A DNA stretch of 64,000 bases from Syngnathus acus (taxonomy: Eukaryota; Chordata; Actinopteri; Syngnathiformes; Syngnathidae), in contig NC_051087.1 of assembly GCF_901709675.1 (NCBI RefSeq), positions 11,579,384 to 11,643,383 of the forward strand. The letters run 5' to 3'. Shown piece by piece: positions 11,043-22,796 of this stretch. The position numbers and the translations under genes are program-made. The notes beneath the pieces were generated by a model, which was given only the letters and a program-made list of their open reading frames with translations, did no database searches and was not told where the DNA came from. Each line of letters begins with the position of its first letter. The first letter of the stretch is position 1.

Positions 11043-11399
11043 TCCATCCACCTTCTGTACAGCTTGTCCCCACGGGATCGCGGGCGTGCTAGAGCCTATC
11101 CCGGCAGTCATCGGGCAGTAGGCGGGGGACACCCTGAACTGGTTGCCAGCCAATCGCAGGGCACACAGAGACGAACAACCATTCGTACTTGCACTCTCAC
11201 CTATGGGCAATTTATAATGCTCAATCAGCCTACCATGCATGTTTTTTGGGATATGGGAGGAAACCGGAGTTCCTGGAGGAAACCCATGCAGGCACAAGGA
11301 GAACATGCAAACTCCTCACAAGGAGGGCAGGAGGTGGAATCGAACCCACGCCCTCCAAACTGTGAGGTGGACATGCTAACCAGTGCGCCACTGAGCCGC
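11043..11399 (-). repeat. Near full-length SINE inserted in (ATT)n
   Basis: Minus-strand copy running from the head (GCGGCTCAGTGGCGCACTGG at 11399-11380) through box B (GGTTCGATTCC near 11346-11336) to a short GGTGGATGGA tail at 11043. ATT repeat on both sides indicates insertion into an older microsatellite; the target duplication is hidden inside that repeat. Confidence 0.92.
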
Positions 11400-11428
11400 A
11401 TTATTATTATTATTATTATTATTATTAT
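11400..11428. repeat. (ATT)n microsatellite, right part
   Basis: Continuation of the ATT run interrupted by the SINE. Confidence 0.9.
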
Positions 11429-11644
11429 CGTTCATATATTTTTAAATTCATGCATCTGGTCATGGCAGTGTGGTGCAGTGTTGTCACAAATGAACCCGAA
11501 GTGGGCTGGAAAACGGTCTCTAAGTGCTCACTTCACAGCATCCAACATTACATCATTGTCCAGTAGAGATCTTGTAGTTCCATGTAAATGTACTTTGTAC
11601 GTAGAACAATCTGCTGCAAGTCAGTTTATGCTTCCAATATGTGG

Positions 11645-11880
11645 AAGTCGCATGCAAAGGTTTGGGCACCCCTGATCATTTTCAAGATTTTGCTTTATAA
11701 ATCATTGGTTGTTTGGATCAGCAATTTCAGTTAAATATATCATATAGCAGACAAAAACAGTCATATTTGAGAAGTGAAATGAAGTTTAAAGTATTTACAG
11801 AAAGTGTGCGATCATTACTTGAACAAAAGTAGGCAGAAAAAGGTTATGTTTTGGTTGGAGGCAAATTTTATATTTAATGA
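11645..11880. mobile_element. Possible DNA-transposon end fragment
   Basis: Begins with GCATGCAAAGGTTTGGGCAC followed by CCCTG, a terminal motif I know from an abundant fish and frog DNA transposon. The following 200 bases fit its subterminal region only loosely. The opposite end could not be found, so the right boundary is a guess. Confidence 0.4.
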
Positions 11881-11939
11881 CTTGGGGATGAACAACTCAC
11901 CCTTAGTATTTCACAACACAAAAACAGCTACTATAATCA

Positions 11940-11970
11940 AATAATAATAATAATAATAATAGTAATAATA
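11940..11970. repeat. (AAT)n microsatellite
   Basis: About ten AAT triplets with one AGT interruption. Confidence 0.92.
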
Positions 11971-13283
11971 CAGTTTTTAGTGACCATAACTGAGATGGGT
12001 GGGAGTGATTCACGGCAGCCTATGGCAACAGGTGTGATCACAACGATATTGTTATTGCCCCACATGAGGAGCTATTTTTCAAAACCAGATTAATTCCAAA
12101 TTAAAATTGAACTTGTTATCACATTCAATGGCTGAGCGTATTCTCTCTCTCTTTTTTTTTTTACATGCTCAGACTAAGAAAGTGAATTACAGGACAGAAT
12201 TGATGTTTGTAAAATGTGCTCTTCTAGCAGAAGTAATCTAATTTTCTTATAATAATCAAAATGGCTTTTTAGCCTTTCAAAGAAATAGACATTAAATTAT
12301 TTTTCTTTGATGATGTGACTGCTGCATGACGCACAAGCACAAATCTGTATAGTAATTGAGTTGAGAAATGTAATTTGAAAGGCTGGTGATGAAGCCGACT
12401 CCATGAGTGAAAAATACAATCACTGTTACTGTTTGCATGGGAACTTGTGTGGGTTGTCGAGTTCGCACTTGTTTTTTGAAACTCAACAAGTACCTTTGCC
12501 TTTAGTCTTTCTGGCACCAAACGGTTTGTGCATTGGAAAACTCTGCAGCGGGGCAGTGAGGTGAACCATGAATCAACTCAAACAGTTGTGTCAAAAGTGT
12601 CATTCTGATGCAAGTATTTAACTTCTAAAGTGTTAAAAGAAAAGCATGTGTCTCCTTTTTGCTTGTACGATTAATGAAAATCTCATGATGGTGACATTTT
12701 GATACCAGACTTAAGTTTTTGAAATATAATTTATCTGAATGGGGAAAAAATGGTTACATTGGAACAGACATGAAGTCATGGAGGGTGATTGTCCTGCCTG
12801 TTTTAGATGTAGTATGTCTCCTGCAGCACACCCTCCAAGACTGAGTTTGGACACCCCTTCATTAAAACACGTTTAAAGTCAATTAAAATCTTTAGGACGA
12901 TGCTCAGTATGTTTGCATAGATTTGAGTTTGAATGTGTGGATTCCATGCCATATTTTGTACTGGAGGGTATCGTAAACAAGGGCCTAATTATGTAGTCCA
13001 TGCATTTTTAATGTTTCAATTAGTTTAATTGCATGTGTCATCTATGACAGGAGTGGGAAACTTAAATGCTTGAGGGAGCTAAAGTTTTCATCAGTGCTAA
13101 TTGGGGGCTACAAAATCCCATGCACTTCCTAACTAGCTGTATGACAAAAATGCTTTTTAAAATATGGACAAATTATGGGCAAACATGCAAAATCTGTTCT
13201 TAATATAGTCCATTTTGGGCAATACAATTTTCAATGTATGTTAGAAATTATTCACTAATTCAACAAAAATAATTAGAAATAAA
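11971..13283. other. Intergenic stretch with small transposon remnants
   Basis: Bases about 12790-12865 end in a GAGTTTGGACACCCCTTC motif resembling a hAT-like terminus. Bases about 13047-13075 (CAGGAGTGGGAAACTTAAAT) resemble another hAT-like end. Neither has a partner end. No gene is seen. Confidence 0.4.
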
Positions 13284-13297
13284 ATAAACACATACTG

Positions 13298-13661
13298 AGG
13301 GCGGCACGGTGGCGCACTGGGTAGCACGTCCGCCTCACAGTTAGGAGGGTGCGGGTTCGATTCCACCTCCGGCCCTCCCTGTGTGGAGTTTGCATGTTCT
13401 CCCCGGGCCCGCGTGGGTTTTCTCCGGGCACTCCGGTTTCCTCCCACATCCCAAAAACATGCTTGGTAGGCCGATTGAAGACTCCAAATTGTCCCTAGGT
13501 GTGAGTGCGAGTGCAAATGGTTGTTTGTCTCTGTGTGCCCTGCGATCGGCTGGCAACCGGTTCAGGGTGTCCCTCGCCTACTGCCCGTTGACGGCTGGGA
13601 TAGGCTCCAGCACTCCCGCGACCCCCGTGGGGACTAAGCGGTTCAGAAAATGGATGGATGG
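13298..13661 (+). repeat. Full-length SINE with 14-bp target duplication
   Basis: Best-preserved copy of the window's main SINE (364 bp). The tRNA-related head carries RNA polymerase III box A TGGCGCACTGG (13310-13320) and box B GGTTCGATTCC (13354-13364). The body runs to a TGGATGGATGG tail. An exact 14-bp target duplication ATAAACACATACTG lies at 13284-13297 and 13662-13675, typical of LINE-driven retroposition. The intact duplication and consensus-like sequence suggest a fairly recent insertion. I do not assign a database family name. Confidence 0.95.
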
Positions 13662-13779
13662 ATAAACACATACTGCATTTATTTCAGTGCAAAGGATGTC
13701 ATAGATCCCCCCAGGTTTTTTCATATTATTATTTTTTTCCTTTTTTTTAACCCAAGATTTTTCTCCTGCAGCCATCCCC

Positions 13780-13781
<2 letters not shown>

Positions 13782-13812
<31 letters not shown>
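13782..13812. repeat. (TA)n microsatellite
   Basis: About 15 TA units followed by a CA-rich patch to about 13848. Confidence 0.95.
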
Positions 13813-13814
<2 letters not shown>

Positions 13815-13997
13815 AACACGTGCACACACTAACACACGCACACACATCAAATAATGTTGACTTATTTTGGAATGCATGAAGACTTTGCCTGCTCCTTCAG
13901 CACCCTGGTCAGCGGTTTTCCTCCACGCACTCATGTCTGCTTTGGCGCACACCTATTTCTATTTATTTATATATATTTATATTTATTATATGTATTT

Positions 13998-14000
<3 letters not shown>

Positions 14001-14077
<77 letters not shown>
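14001..14077. repeat. Compound (TC)n(TA)n microsatellite
   Basis: TC run at 14001-14029 passing directly into a TA run to 14077. It directly precedes the LINE fragment at 14084. Confidence 0.96.
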
Positions 14078-14080
<3 letters not shown>

Positions 14081-14083
14081 GAA

Positions 14084-15495
14084 ATGCAAGATGAAGAGTG
14101 GAATAGCAGTTGGCCCAGATGACATTCCAGTGGAGGCATGGAAATATCTAGGAGATGTTGCAGTGGCGTTTCCTTCCAGATTGTTTAGTAAAATCTTGGA
14201 AAGTGGAAAGATGGCTGAGGAGTGGAGACGAAATATACTGGTTCCTATTTTTAAGAACATGGGTGATGTGCAGCACTGCGGAGGCATTAAGTTTATCAGC
14301 CACAGCACAAAGTTGTGGGAAAGAGTAATAGAAGCGAGGCTTAGAAAACAGGTGAAGATCTGTGATCAGCAATATATGATGATGCCGGGAAAGAGCACTA
14401 TTGATGCATTGTTTGCTCTGAAAATACTGATGGAGAAGTATATGGAAGGCCAGAAGGAGTTACATTGTGTCTTTGTGGATTTAGAGAAAGCTTATGACAG
14501 AGTCCCAAGAGAAGAGTTGTGGTATTGTTTGAGGAAGTCTGGACTTGCAGAGAAGTATGTGAGAGTAGTGCAGGACATGTACAAGGATAGTGTAACAGCG
14601 ATGAGATGTGTGATAGGAATGACAGATCCATTCAAGGTGGAGGTGGGACTACACTAAGGATCAGTTCTGAGCCCTTTCTTGTTCGCAGTGCAGATGGACA
14701 GGTTGACAGATGAGATCAGACAGGAGTCTTCATGGACTATGATGTTTGCAGATGACATTCTGATCTGTAGTGAGAGTACAGAGCAGGTCGAGTCTAACCT
14801 GGAGAGGTGCACATATGCTCTGGAGAACAGGGGGAATGAAAGTCAGTAGGAGCAAAATAGATTACATGTGTGTGTGTGTGAATGAGTGGGAGCTTGGTGG
14901 AATAGTGCGGTTACAAGGAGTAGAGGTGGAGAAAGTAGATGAGTTTAAATACTTGGAGTCAACTGTCTAAAGAAATGGCGAGAGGTGAAGAAGAGAGTGC
15001 AGGCAGGGTGGAGTGGGTTGAGAATGGTGGCAGGAATGATATGTGACCAAATAATATCTGCAAGAGTCAAGGGCCAAGTCGACAAGGCAGTAGTGCAACC
15101 AGCTATGTTGTATGGCTTATAGACAGTGGCACTAACAAAAAGACAGGAGGCAGAGCTGGAGGTGACACAGATGATTATGTTGGGGAGTGACGAGGATAGA
15201 CAGGATTAGGAATACACATATCAGAGGGACAACTCAGGTGGGATGGTTTGGAGACAAAATCAGAGAGGCAAGATTGAGATGGTTTGAACATGTGCTGAGG
15301 AGGAATCTGGGGTACAACCTAGGGAGTAGGATGCTGAGGATGGAGCCACCAGACTCAAGAGAAGCATGAGGCCAAAGAGGAAGTTTATGGATGTGGTGTG
15401 AGAGAAAATGCAGGTGGTTGGTATGTCAGAGGAAGTCTCATAGGACAGAGTGAGTTGGAAACGATTGATCTGCTGTGGCAACCCTTAAAGGTATC
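14084..15495 (+). pseudogene. RTE-type LINE fragment, inactivated
   Basis: Plus-strand remnant of an RTE-clade non-LTR retrotransposon. It starts inside the reverse transcriptase (GPDDIPVEAW near 14115) and continues through EEWRRNILVPIFKN (about 14218-14260) and motif A FVDLEKAYDRVPREELWY (14472-14525). A stop at 14655-14657 replaces the Gln of the conserved HQGS motif. The next catalytic motif FADDILIC lies near 14745. The region after the RT (GDKIREARLRWFEHVLRR near 15250-15303, RLIRCGNP-like near 15460-15485) is readable but broken by further stops and frameshifts. The N-terminal endonuclease is missing. Confidence 0.9.
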
Positions 15496-15604
15496 AGCTG
15501 AAAGAAAGAGGAAGATGATGACTCGCTCTTGGTGTGGGGGGTGCACTTGCCTGACGTGTGTGTGTGTGTAGTGTAGATGTGAATAGTTGTTCATTTCTAC
15601 AGGA

Positions 15605-15820
15605 TATGTGCGCTGCTATTGGCTGGCGACCGGTGCAGGGTGTATCTTTCACCTGAAGTTCTTTGGGAAAGCCATGATCCTGAACAGGATGAGTGGTGTT
15701 AAAATTGGCTGGAAACCAGTTCAGGGTGTACCCTGCCTGCTGCCTGAAGTAAGCTAGATAGGCTCAAGCGCGTCCGTGACCCCCGTGAGGAAAAGAAAAT
15801 GGATGGATGGATGGATACAG
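15605..15820 (+). repeat. Two SINE 3' fragments in tandem
   Basis: Bases about 15605-15650 match the SINE body (TTGGCTGGCGACCGGTGCAGGGTG). Bases 15707-15820 repeat that segment (TTGGCTGGAAACCAGTTCAG) and continue through GATAGGCTCAAG to a GGATGGATGGAT tail. The arrangement fits two truncated copies or one partly duplicated copy. Confidence 0.8.
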
Positions 15821-17000
15821 GGTTAAATCGTGGCCCATAACAAAACATTCCAACCCATTTAATTTCTGTGTGCGTGCGTGCGTGCGTGTGTGACATGTAT
15901 GCAATAATTAAACCATCTGGATATTAAACTAGCTCAGCCTCAGGACACGACAACACCAGTGTGGTTTGGATATCTGTGTTCGCTATTTGTGTCTGCGTGT
16001 CACTATCATACATGGCATGAGGACAAGCAAACTGGCTGAGAGAGTGAGATTCTAGCTTTTGTCTCTATCACTCTGCACTAATCCAATTGTCCAAACAGAA
16101 AGAGAGGGGGAGAGAGAGGCAGGCAGAGAGAGAAACAGAAATGATGCATCCAGCGATTGGCTGCTTTCCAACTCTAAATGGCAAGCTGGATGAGGATAAC
16201 TGAAAGGGTGAGGAAACTGCAAACACACCCAGCTACCCTCATACACACACTCGAGCAGAACACACATGCAGAGGCCTCACCAGCACACCTCTCATGGCCA
16301 CACCTACATCCTCCATACTGTACATACTACATACACGTTCCACACACACGGAATCAGCTTGTATATGCTCACTCATTCATAAAGTAAGGACACATTTCTT
16401 GGCATCCCAGAATAAAAACAATGTTTTGCTTGAATTTAACACAATTGTGAAGACAGGATTGGTGTCCCCCCCTTTACTAGCCCACAGCATCGTTGAAGGC
16501 TGAATTGCATGAAAGCAAATTCCCCGACGTGGCATGGTAAGAACCACAGTGCCACCTACTGGCTGAATTTAACGTAATGTGATTTAAAACAGCCGAAGTA
16601 GCCATAATTCAAGTTCACGTTCAGGAGCCACCACATTATGCACACTTGCACACTAATGAGGTCTAGTAGGACAGCTGCCTGACTTTGCCCCTTGTATGGA
16701 GCAAAACAGATGATGCAGGTGTACCGAATGTTACACTATTTTGCATTACTCTTGCTCATTAAGCTATATTAATGAATGCCTCTGCATGAGACTAAATAAA
16801 AAGGGGGCAAAAATCAGTAGAATAACCTCCCAGGCACAGTGTACAGTACAGTATGTGTGGTGTAAATGATCTAAAGAAATTAGCACATATATAGAGTACA
16901 TATTAAAAGTTAGACCTGAGATCAGGAACATGGAAAAAGTCACATATTACCAAAAATTAAACACACCGTTCAGCAAAACAGAAATATATACACATATATG
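15821..17000. other. Intergenic stretch, no gene seen
   Basis: Contains a short GTGC/GTGT microsatellite (15868-15893). Otherwise unique DNA with no supported gene. Confidence 0.5.
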
Positions 17001-17002
17001 TA

Positions 17003-17860
17003 CCGTATTTTCCACACTATTAGGCGCACCTAAAAACTTACATTTTACTAAAAAAAACACAGTGCGCCTTATAATGCAGAGCGCCTTATATATGGATCAA
17101 TTGATGAATTTGTTGATCCATACTGGTTGTACACAGTGCTCTGCCAAAATGTTTCAGTACGTTTTAGTACAACTAGTAAATTACAAGGTCGCATCGCTTC
17201 CCAACATTACGGCAACTGTAGTCAGGGGGCGTCACCGAATAGCTGTTGTACCCGCGAGGCTATTTCATTTCAAAATAGGCTGCTCCGTTAATGTTTCGAG
17301 TAAATTTACGGATTGATATGGAAGGGAAACATAGGTAAGCAGTACCAATGTGTTAGATCGAACTTTAGTCAGTTCCAATCATTTTATAGGAGATCGTTTG
17401 AGAAACGCGATTGTTTACACTTTGCTGAGGCTCGTGGGAGATTGCGAGCTGAGGCTCATGGGACTTTGCGGATGGCTAATGCTATAACGATAGCTGCTAT
17501 ACGTACCAGGCTCTTTCATCTCAAAATAGGCTGCTCTGTTAATGTTTCGAGTAAATCTACGGATCGATATGGAAGGGAAACATAGGTAAGTAGTACCAAT
17601 GCGTTAGATCGAACTTTAGTCAGTTCCGATCATTTTATAGGAGATCGTTTGAGAAACGCGATTGTTTACAGAGGGCTCGTTGGTTATTGGCTAGTGGATG
17701 CATACCGCAACCCTAGTCAACCTCAGTTTGTTGCAGTATAGCTTCTATTTTATGCGCCTTATAATCCGGTGCGCCTTATATATGGACAAAGTTTTAAAAT
17801 GGGCCGTTCATTGAAGGTGCGCCTTATAATCCGGTGCGCCTAATAGTGCGGAAAATACGG
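17003..17860. mobile_element. TA-flanked MITE with CCGTATTTTCC termini, long form
   Basis: The 858-bp element is bounded by long imperfect inverted repeats: CCGTATTTTCCACACTATTA left, and a right end that is the complement of CCGTATTTTCCGCACTATTA. A TA target duplication flanks it (17001-17002 and 17861-17862). Subterminal copies of GCGCCTTATA recur at both ends. The interior holds a direct duplication of about 170 bases offset by 251 (about 17253-17427 and 17504-17678). No transposase is visible; the 90-128-codon frames follow the duplication and look incidental. The TA target fits the Tc1/mariner group, but the family is not certain. Confidence 0.85.
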
Positions 17861-17874
17861 TATATAACTGTATA

Positions 17875-17932
17875 AGTGTGTGTGTGCGTGTGTGCATGTG
17901 TGTGCGTGTGTGTGCGTACGTGCGTGCGTGTG
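17875..17932. repeat. (GT/GC)n microsatellite
   Basis: Mixed GTGT/GTGC/GTAC repeat just outside the MITE. Confidence 0.9.
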
Positions 17933-20395
17933 AATGCAGTATGTTTTATTGCCATTAACATAAGCAACATAGTTCACAACCCTATTTTGAAAGGAGGTGA
18001 GGGGACCTAAAATGTTTTCACAACCATGTCCGCGTTTTTTAAAAAAAAATTTATGTGACACACAATGCAACTAAAAACGAGCGAGTCCTTGTGGCTGCTC
18101 ACTCAGTTCATATTTAAACTGGTGGTATTCGGAAGTCAGCATTTAACGTGCCTTTTGCTAACCCCAAATTAGGTTCAGCTTTTCTCGTAAGCTTGTCTTT
18201 TTATTTTGGTATTCACATCCAACAGCAGACATCATGGTCCTCGGGGAGCTTTCACAGCATTAGATGGATTTCATTCTCATTCATATTGGTCAGGGCAGAT
18301 ATACAAAACAATTTTGAAGGCATTATGTATACCATGAAAAACAGTGTAGTGAGAGTAAGGACTGGACTTACCTTCAAAAGTGATGAAAAGAAATGGGAGG
18401 GGGGAAAAAATACATAGGTGTCTACGAAAGGCCTTCAGAATTGTCTATGTAGTACAATAGTCATCTTCTTCATATGTCTTCGGACATTATTTGGGAGCAA
18501 GACAAATGCCAGAGAAGTGCGGTGAGGTTCATAGCTAGTTAGGTGGTGGTGCAGAAGAAGAATGACACAATCCTGTCTCCCTCGCCTGCCACTTTATATT
18601 TGGTTTTATGCAATCAGCAAAAGTAAATATATCCATTTGTACATCCATCCATCTTAGCTGACCCTGGGAAAGCATGGCATTCACCCAGAACTGGTCCTGG
18701 TGCACATCCCAGACAAAAGCCTTTTAAAATGTATCTTCTCTATATATGATTTGTGCAGTATTAATTGCCTAGCAATGTGTTACTTATTTGTGAACCACAG
18801 CTGGCAAAGCTTCCTGAGTAAAAATGTCATTTCCTACACAAAACAGAGTTTTGGCCAAAGTGCTATAATCATAAAAATCACCTCCAAAATATTTAAAATT
18901 GTACTCCGCCTCTCTCGCCCTAAGACAGCAGGGATATGATCCAGCACAACTGTGCCCTTGATGAGGAGTAGGTCAGAGAACGAGATGGATAACAAAATAG
19001 GTAATTTGTAAAACAGAAAAATCTCTTGAAATTCTGTCTGTTTCCCTGCTGCAGATGTCAGCACACTTCTCCCTCTCTCTTTTCATTAAGTATTGTGGTT
19101 GATTTTGTACAAATGCTGTCTTTACCTGCATGTACAATTTCAGTAAGTCACACTATGTTGACAAGCACACTGTAATGTTTGACCAATACCCTAGACCCCC
19201 AAAATAATGTTTACTAATCAAAGTTAAGTTTACTAACCATACTGCATCTGCTTATGTTGCTTGTGTAGCCACAATGCAAAGGAAGACAAGTATTAAAATG
19301 ACAAATTTTAAATAGATATATGGAGTATAGTAGGATTAGATGAACCAAGCCAAAATGCAGCTATGACCTCAACGATTTTATCAGAGTGATGCACATATCT
19401 AGGACTGCTTACATCACCCTTTCTAATATCCTGTTTGCTAGAGTCTGGGGTCAGTGTGTTGTGTTTGACTTCACAAGAAAACTGCTGTCAAGTTGAGATT
19501 TCCAATAAGTCAATATTACAGAGGCCATCGCCATCTTAATTTCCTGTTTATCAGTGAGACATTTTGAATGGCTAAGAATGTACCTTTGTTTCCCCCCAAT
19601 AAAACACATCACGCGAAACCTGAAGAATACAATTTAAAATACAATTACAGTAACTTATTTAAAAATCAAAATGTGGGAAGTGATGAGATTAAGAATGAGG
19701 GAAGTGTGCATGCAAATATATGTTTGTCAAAAAAATAGAAAGAAATCTTGAAAACCAGAGCGACCAAAGAATGAACATGAGTTGAAGATAAGTGAGTCCA
19801 GGACTGACAAATACTAATGTCGGATTTGCAGAGACAATGATATGGTGGAGGTTATATTTCAATACCCTATCGATGCAACTGTCGCGAGTATTTGTGTAAA
19901 ATTAATTACTGCATTTCCATGGCAATAAATCAGCACTAACAAATGTTTTTTTTTCTATTACACACTCCATTACCCCATTCCAAAGATATTTCTTGTGGCT
20001 AAAGATCATCCATCATGTCTTCACAGGCTAATTTTTAGATGTCTTTTAACTTGTTTTGCAACACTGTTAAAAATGTTAATTTGCCCCATGTGCAATTTTG
20101 AAAATCAAGCATATTTAAAAAGCTGAATATTCCATGACTTTTCTTAGGCAGACGAAAAGAAAAAAAATCTGGTGAATGCGTACTGAAGACTATAATATAT
20201 CGTTTCATTTTTACTTGGAAGTCATATATGCCATCATAAACAATAGCTCCCTGAGATGCTGATTAGGGCTAACAGCCATCAAATCCCTTACAAAGCTGTG
20301 CTAATTTAGAATCGAGCATGCTTAGGACATTCACACATCGTCTTGCTGATTATTGAGGCTTGGTCTTTTTAATGATGAAGACAAATGGGCTCATT
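17933..20395. other. Intergenic stretch, no gene seen
   Basis: About 2.4 kb of mostly unique AT-rich DNA. Short open frames are not supported by motifs, splice signals or composition. Any regulatory content cannot be judged without comparative data. Confidence 0.5.
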
Positions 20396-20480
20396 AAGTG
20401 TGTGGGTGTGTGTGTGCGTGTGTGTGGGGATACAGTATACGTGTGTGGGTGTGTGCGTGCATACATCCATATGGGTGTGT
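20396..20480. repeat. Imperfect (TG)n microsatellite
   Basis: TG-rich repeat with frequent GG and CG variants. Confidence 0.8.
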
Positions 20481-20690
20481 GCTTGACTCATGTTGGTCTC
20501 TTCACATCAGCCTCTGCGTGTGTCGTTTTTAGGGAATTTCCGTGGACATGCAAATTGTAAACTTAACCTTGATTCAAGCTCTGTCTCATGAGGTTAAGTG
20601 CATCATTTAGCCTTAGTGGTTGAAATTTGCCTCTTTCAAAAACAGTTCAATAATTTATCTTCATATTTGTCATTATGTGTTGTATAAATG

Positions 20691-20691
20691 C

Positions 20692-20774
<83 letters not shown>
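20691..20774. repeat. (GT)n microsatellite
   Basis: About 40 GT units, nearly pure. Opposed by a CA run at 20807-20858, so the two could pair as an inverted repeat. Confidence 0.97.
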
Positions 20775-20776
<2 letters not shown>

Positions 20777-20806
20777 CGAGTAAGCCATATTTTCCAACAA
20801 ACACAC

Positions 20807-20858
20807 ATATACACACACACACGCACACACCCATACACACACACACACACATACACAT
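20807..20858. repeat. (CA)n microsatellite
   Basis: CA-rich run with few interruptions, complementary to the GT run 30 bases to its left. Confidence 0.93.
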
Positions 20859-21235
20859 GCACACTCTTTCATTTTCATAAACTGAATTATTCGTTCACGT
20901 GGCTGTGTTTATCTCATTACGTACAGCAGCATATTTACAGTTGTTGAAGAAGACATCATTGGAAAGAAACTTAAAGAACCAAAATGTGTATTTGTAAGTT
21001 ATGCTAATTTAGGAATACAGTAATACGTGTCTAGTGGAGTCATGCTTGTGGATTGTTGTACAGCCTAGCACTGTTAATTTTGCTTAAAGATGGTGCAGTT
21101 CAGATGGATAACATCAGGAGGTGCTAAGAGGCAAGGGGGTAAAATGAAGTCATAAGACACAATTGAAAAAAATTGTGGAATTCGAAAGTGAAATATTCAG
21201 GACTTACTAAAATTAAAACACAAGCCAAAATTACA

Positions 21236-21987
21236 TTATTGATCGTTCTACTTTATTTGCCTTTGTCATAAGGACACTATACAAAACCATATTTCAACAT
21301 GGAACTTCATTGGAATGTGATTTTTTTTAAATGGTGCTCACAAACATTCAATACAAAATTAAATACAATTGTTTTATAAAAGTAACAAAGCAGAAGAAAG
21401 AGATACACACTGAATATTTAGACATGCAGTGACAATATAAAAAATAGACATTTGTTTTCTTTTTCTGTACAAACATACATGGACACATATAAATATATAG
21501 AAAAAGTGTTTTTTAAAATACAAAGATCAATTTGTACAGTTACATTCCATGATAACAAAACAAGACACATAGCACAATATTCAAGTGAAGCGGTCATTTC
21601 TCACAGACACTGTACATTTGTTGTACATTGTAAAACCAGACCACATAACAGTTGGTTTCTCCCACTGGCATCTGTAAACATTACAAATAATGACAGGGAG
21701 TTAATTGGTGGATTCTCCCTCAAAATCACTAACAAACACAACAACAATTGTCTGTTTTCCTTATTTTTTATGTTTTGAGGTCATTGTGCCACTTCTGTTG
21801 CAGTGCAGTGTTTTACTCTTCAAGTCTCTCATCTCAAAATGGTGAGAAGATATTTGGTAAAACAACGAGACAGCCATTACGATAAGCACAAAGCGTTTAT
21901 CACATTGATTATGTATGTTTGCACATTGAATTTTCTTTCAAAGGTGGTCAAATGACTCAGAAGAAACCTCCTTATGTATTTTACTCT
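21236..21987 (-). other. pcdh18: pcdh18 3'UTR (inferred)
   Basis: Sequence between the pcdh18 stop codon and the expected cleavage point about 15-20 bases after the AATAAA at 21257-21252. A T/G-rich stretch follows on the gene strand. It is AT-rich with no repeat insertion or conflicting gene. The boundary rests on the poly(A) signal only; longer alternative 3' ends are possible. Confidence 0.5.
21252..21257 (-). terminator. pcdh18: Poly(A) signal AATAAA for pcdh18
   Basis: Only canonical AATAAA I found on the gene strand in the first 750 bases after the stop codon. A GTGTTTTAATTTT downstream element lies about 30 bases further on. Confidence 0.5.
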
Positions 21988-22796
21988 CTAGGTCTGCCTG
22001 ACGTCCTGCAGTAGTTTGTTTATTTCATGGACCAGCTCGCTAGCATCCATGCCTGTCTCCTGGCGGTTCTCGCCACGTTTGCCACCCTGGTAGAACACAC
22101 CATCGAATTCATCTTCCTCATAGTTCTCTGGAATTTCTTCCATGGCAGGGAGCCATTTGAGGTGTGGTGGCTGTCCGTTACTGGAGGTGGAGGATGTGGG
22201 AGGGGCTGGGGATACGTGGTTGTTCCCCACAGATCCATTTCCTGGATTTAGATAGTGGGTATTGGCTGCCCATGTGGCCACACCTGGGGGGTAAGCAGGA
22301 CCCTTCCCACCTGGTAACAAGCCTCTACGGCTGTCCTGGGGAACGGCGATGTTGCTATGGTTACCGGAAATGTTGCCACTGCGTCCGCTTCCTTTCTCGC
22401 CAGTTGAGGATGATGAAGTTGGGCTTGGTTCAGTGCACTCACTATATGAGTCCATATTAGGAGGTAGGAGCCGCTGGAAGACACTGTTCATTTCCGTGAG
22501 TAGTGAGCCAGCGCCTCCTGCTGGTGTACATCCTTCACTTCCTCCTCCAGCGGCAACTCTCGCTGGCCCGTCCTCCTCACTCCCAGGCTCCTTTCCAAAA
22601 GTGGAAAAACTCTTGAGTTGATCTGACTCTTCCGAGGACTGGTCATCATCAGTTTGGGGTTGCTGGGAAGACTCTTCCCCTGGGATGTACATGTTGTTGC
22701 GGTAGTCTGACGAGGACGCGGGTGAGGAGACTGGAGGCATCCAGCACTGGTCAGAGTGTCCCAGTACCCGGCATTCATCCGTGCACAGTCTCATTG
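21988..22796 (-). CDS. pcdh18: pcdh18 coding exon 4: distal cytoplasmic tail
   Basis: The 809-nt last coding exon opens with (A)[20 protein letters not shown], the second conserved motif of delta-2 protocadherins. A Ser/Gly/Pro-rich variable region follows, with the conserved islands [19 protein letters not shown] and [19 protein letters not shown]. It ends LLQDVRQT followed by TAG at 21990-21988. The low-complexity middle is longer than in mammals and accounts for most of the extra protein length. Confidence 0.95.

Noticed and set aside
13300-13370. tRNA gene
   Set aside because: Box A and box B are present, but the sequence is the head of a 364-bp SINE with its own target duplication. The same applies to the other SINE heads and to 39009-39080.
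13854-14657. 267-codon plus-strand frame taken as a host gene
   Set aside because: The 5' part is TC/TA microsatellite and the rest is RTE reverse transcriptase, broken at the HQGS motif and further on.
18645-18715. Possible SINE tail (CCATCCATC ... CCAGAACTGGTCCTGG)
   Set aside because: Only two short motifs match, and their order and spacing do not support a copy.
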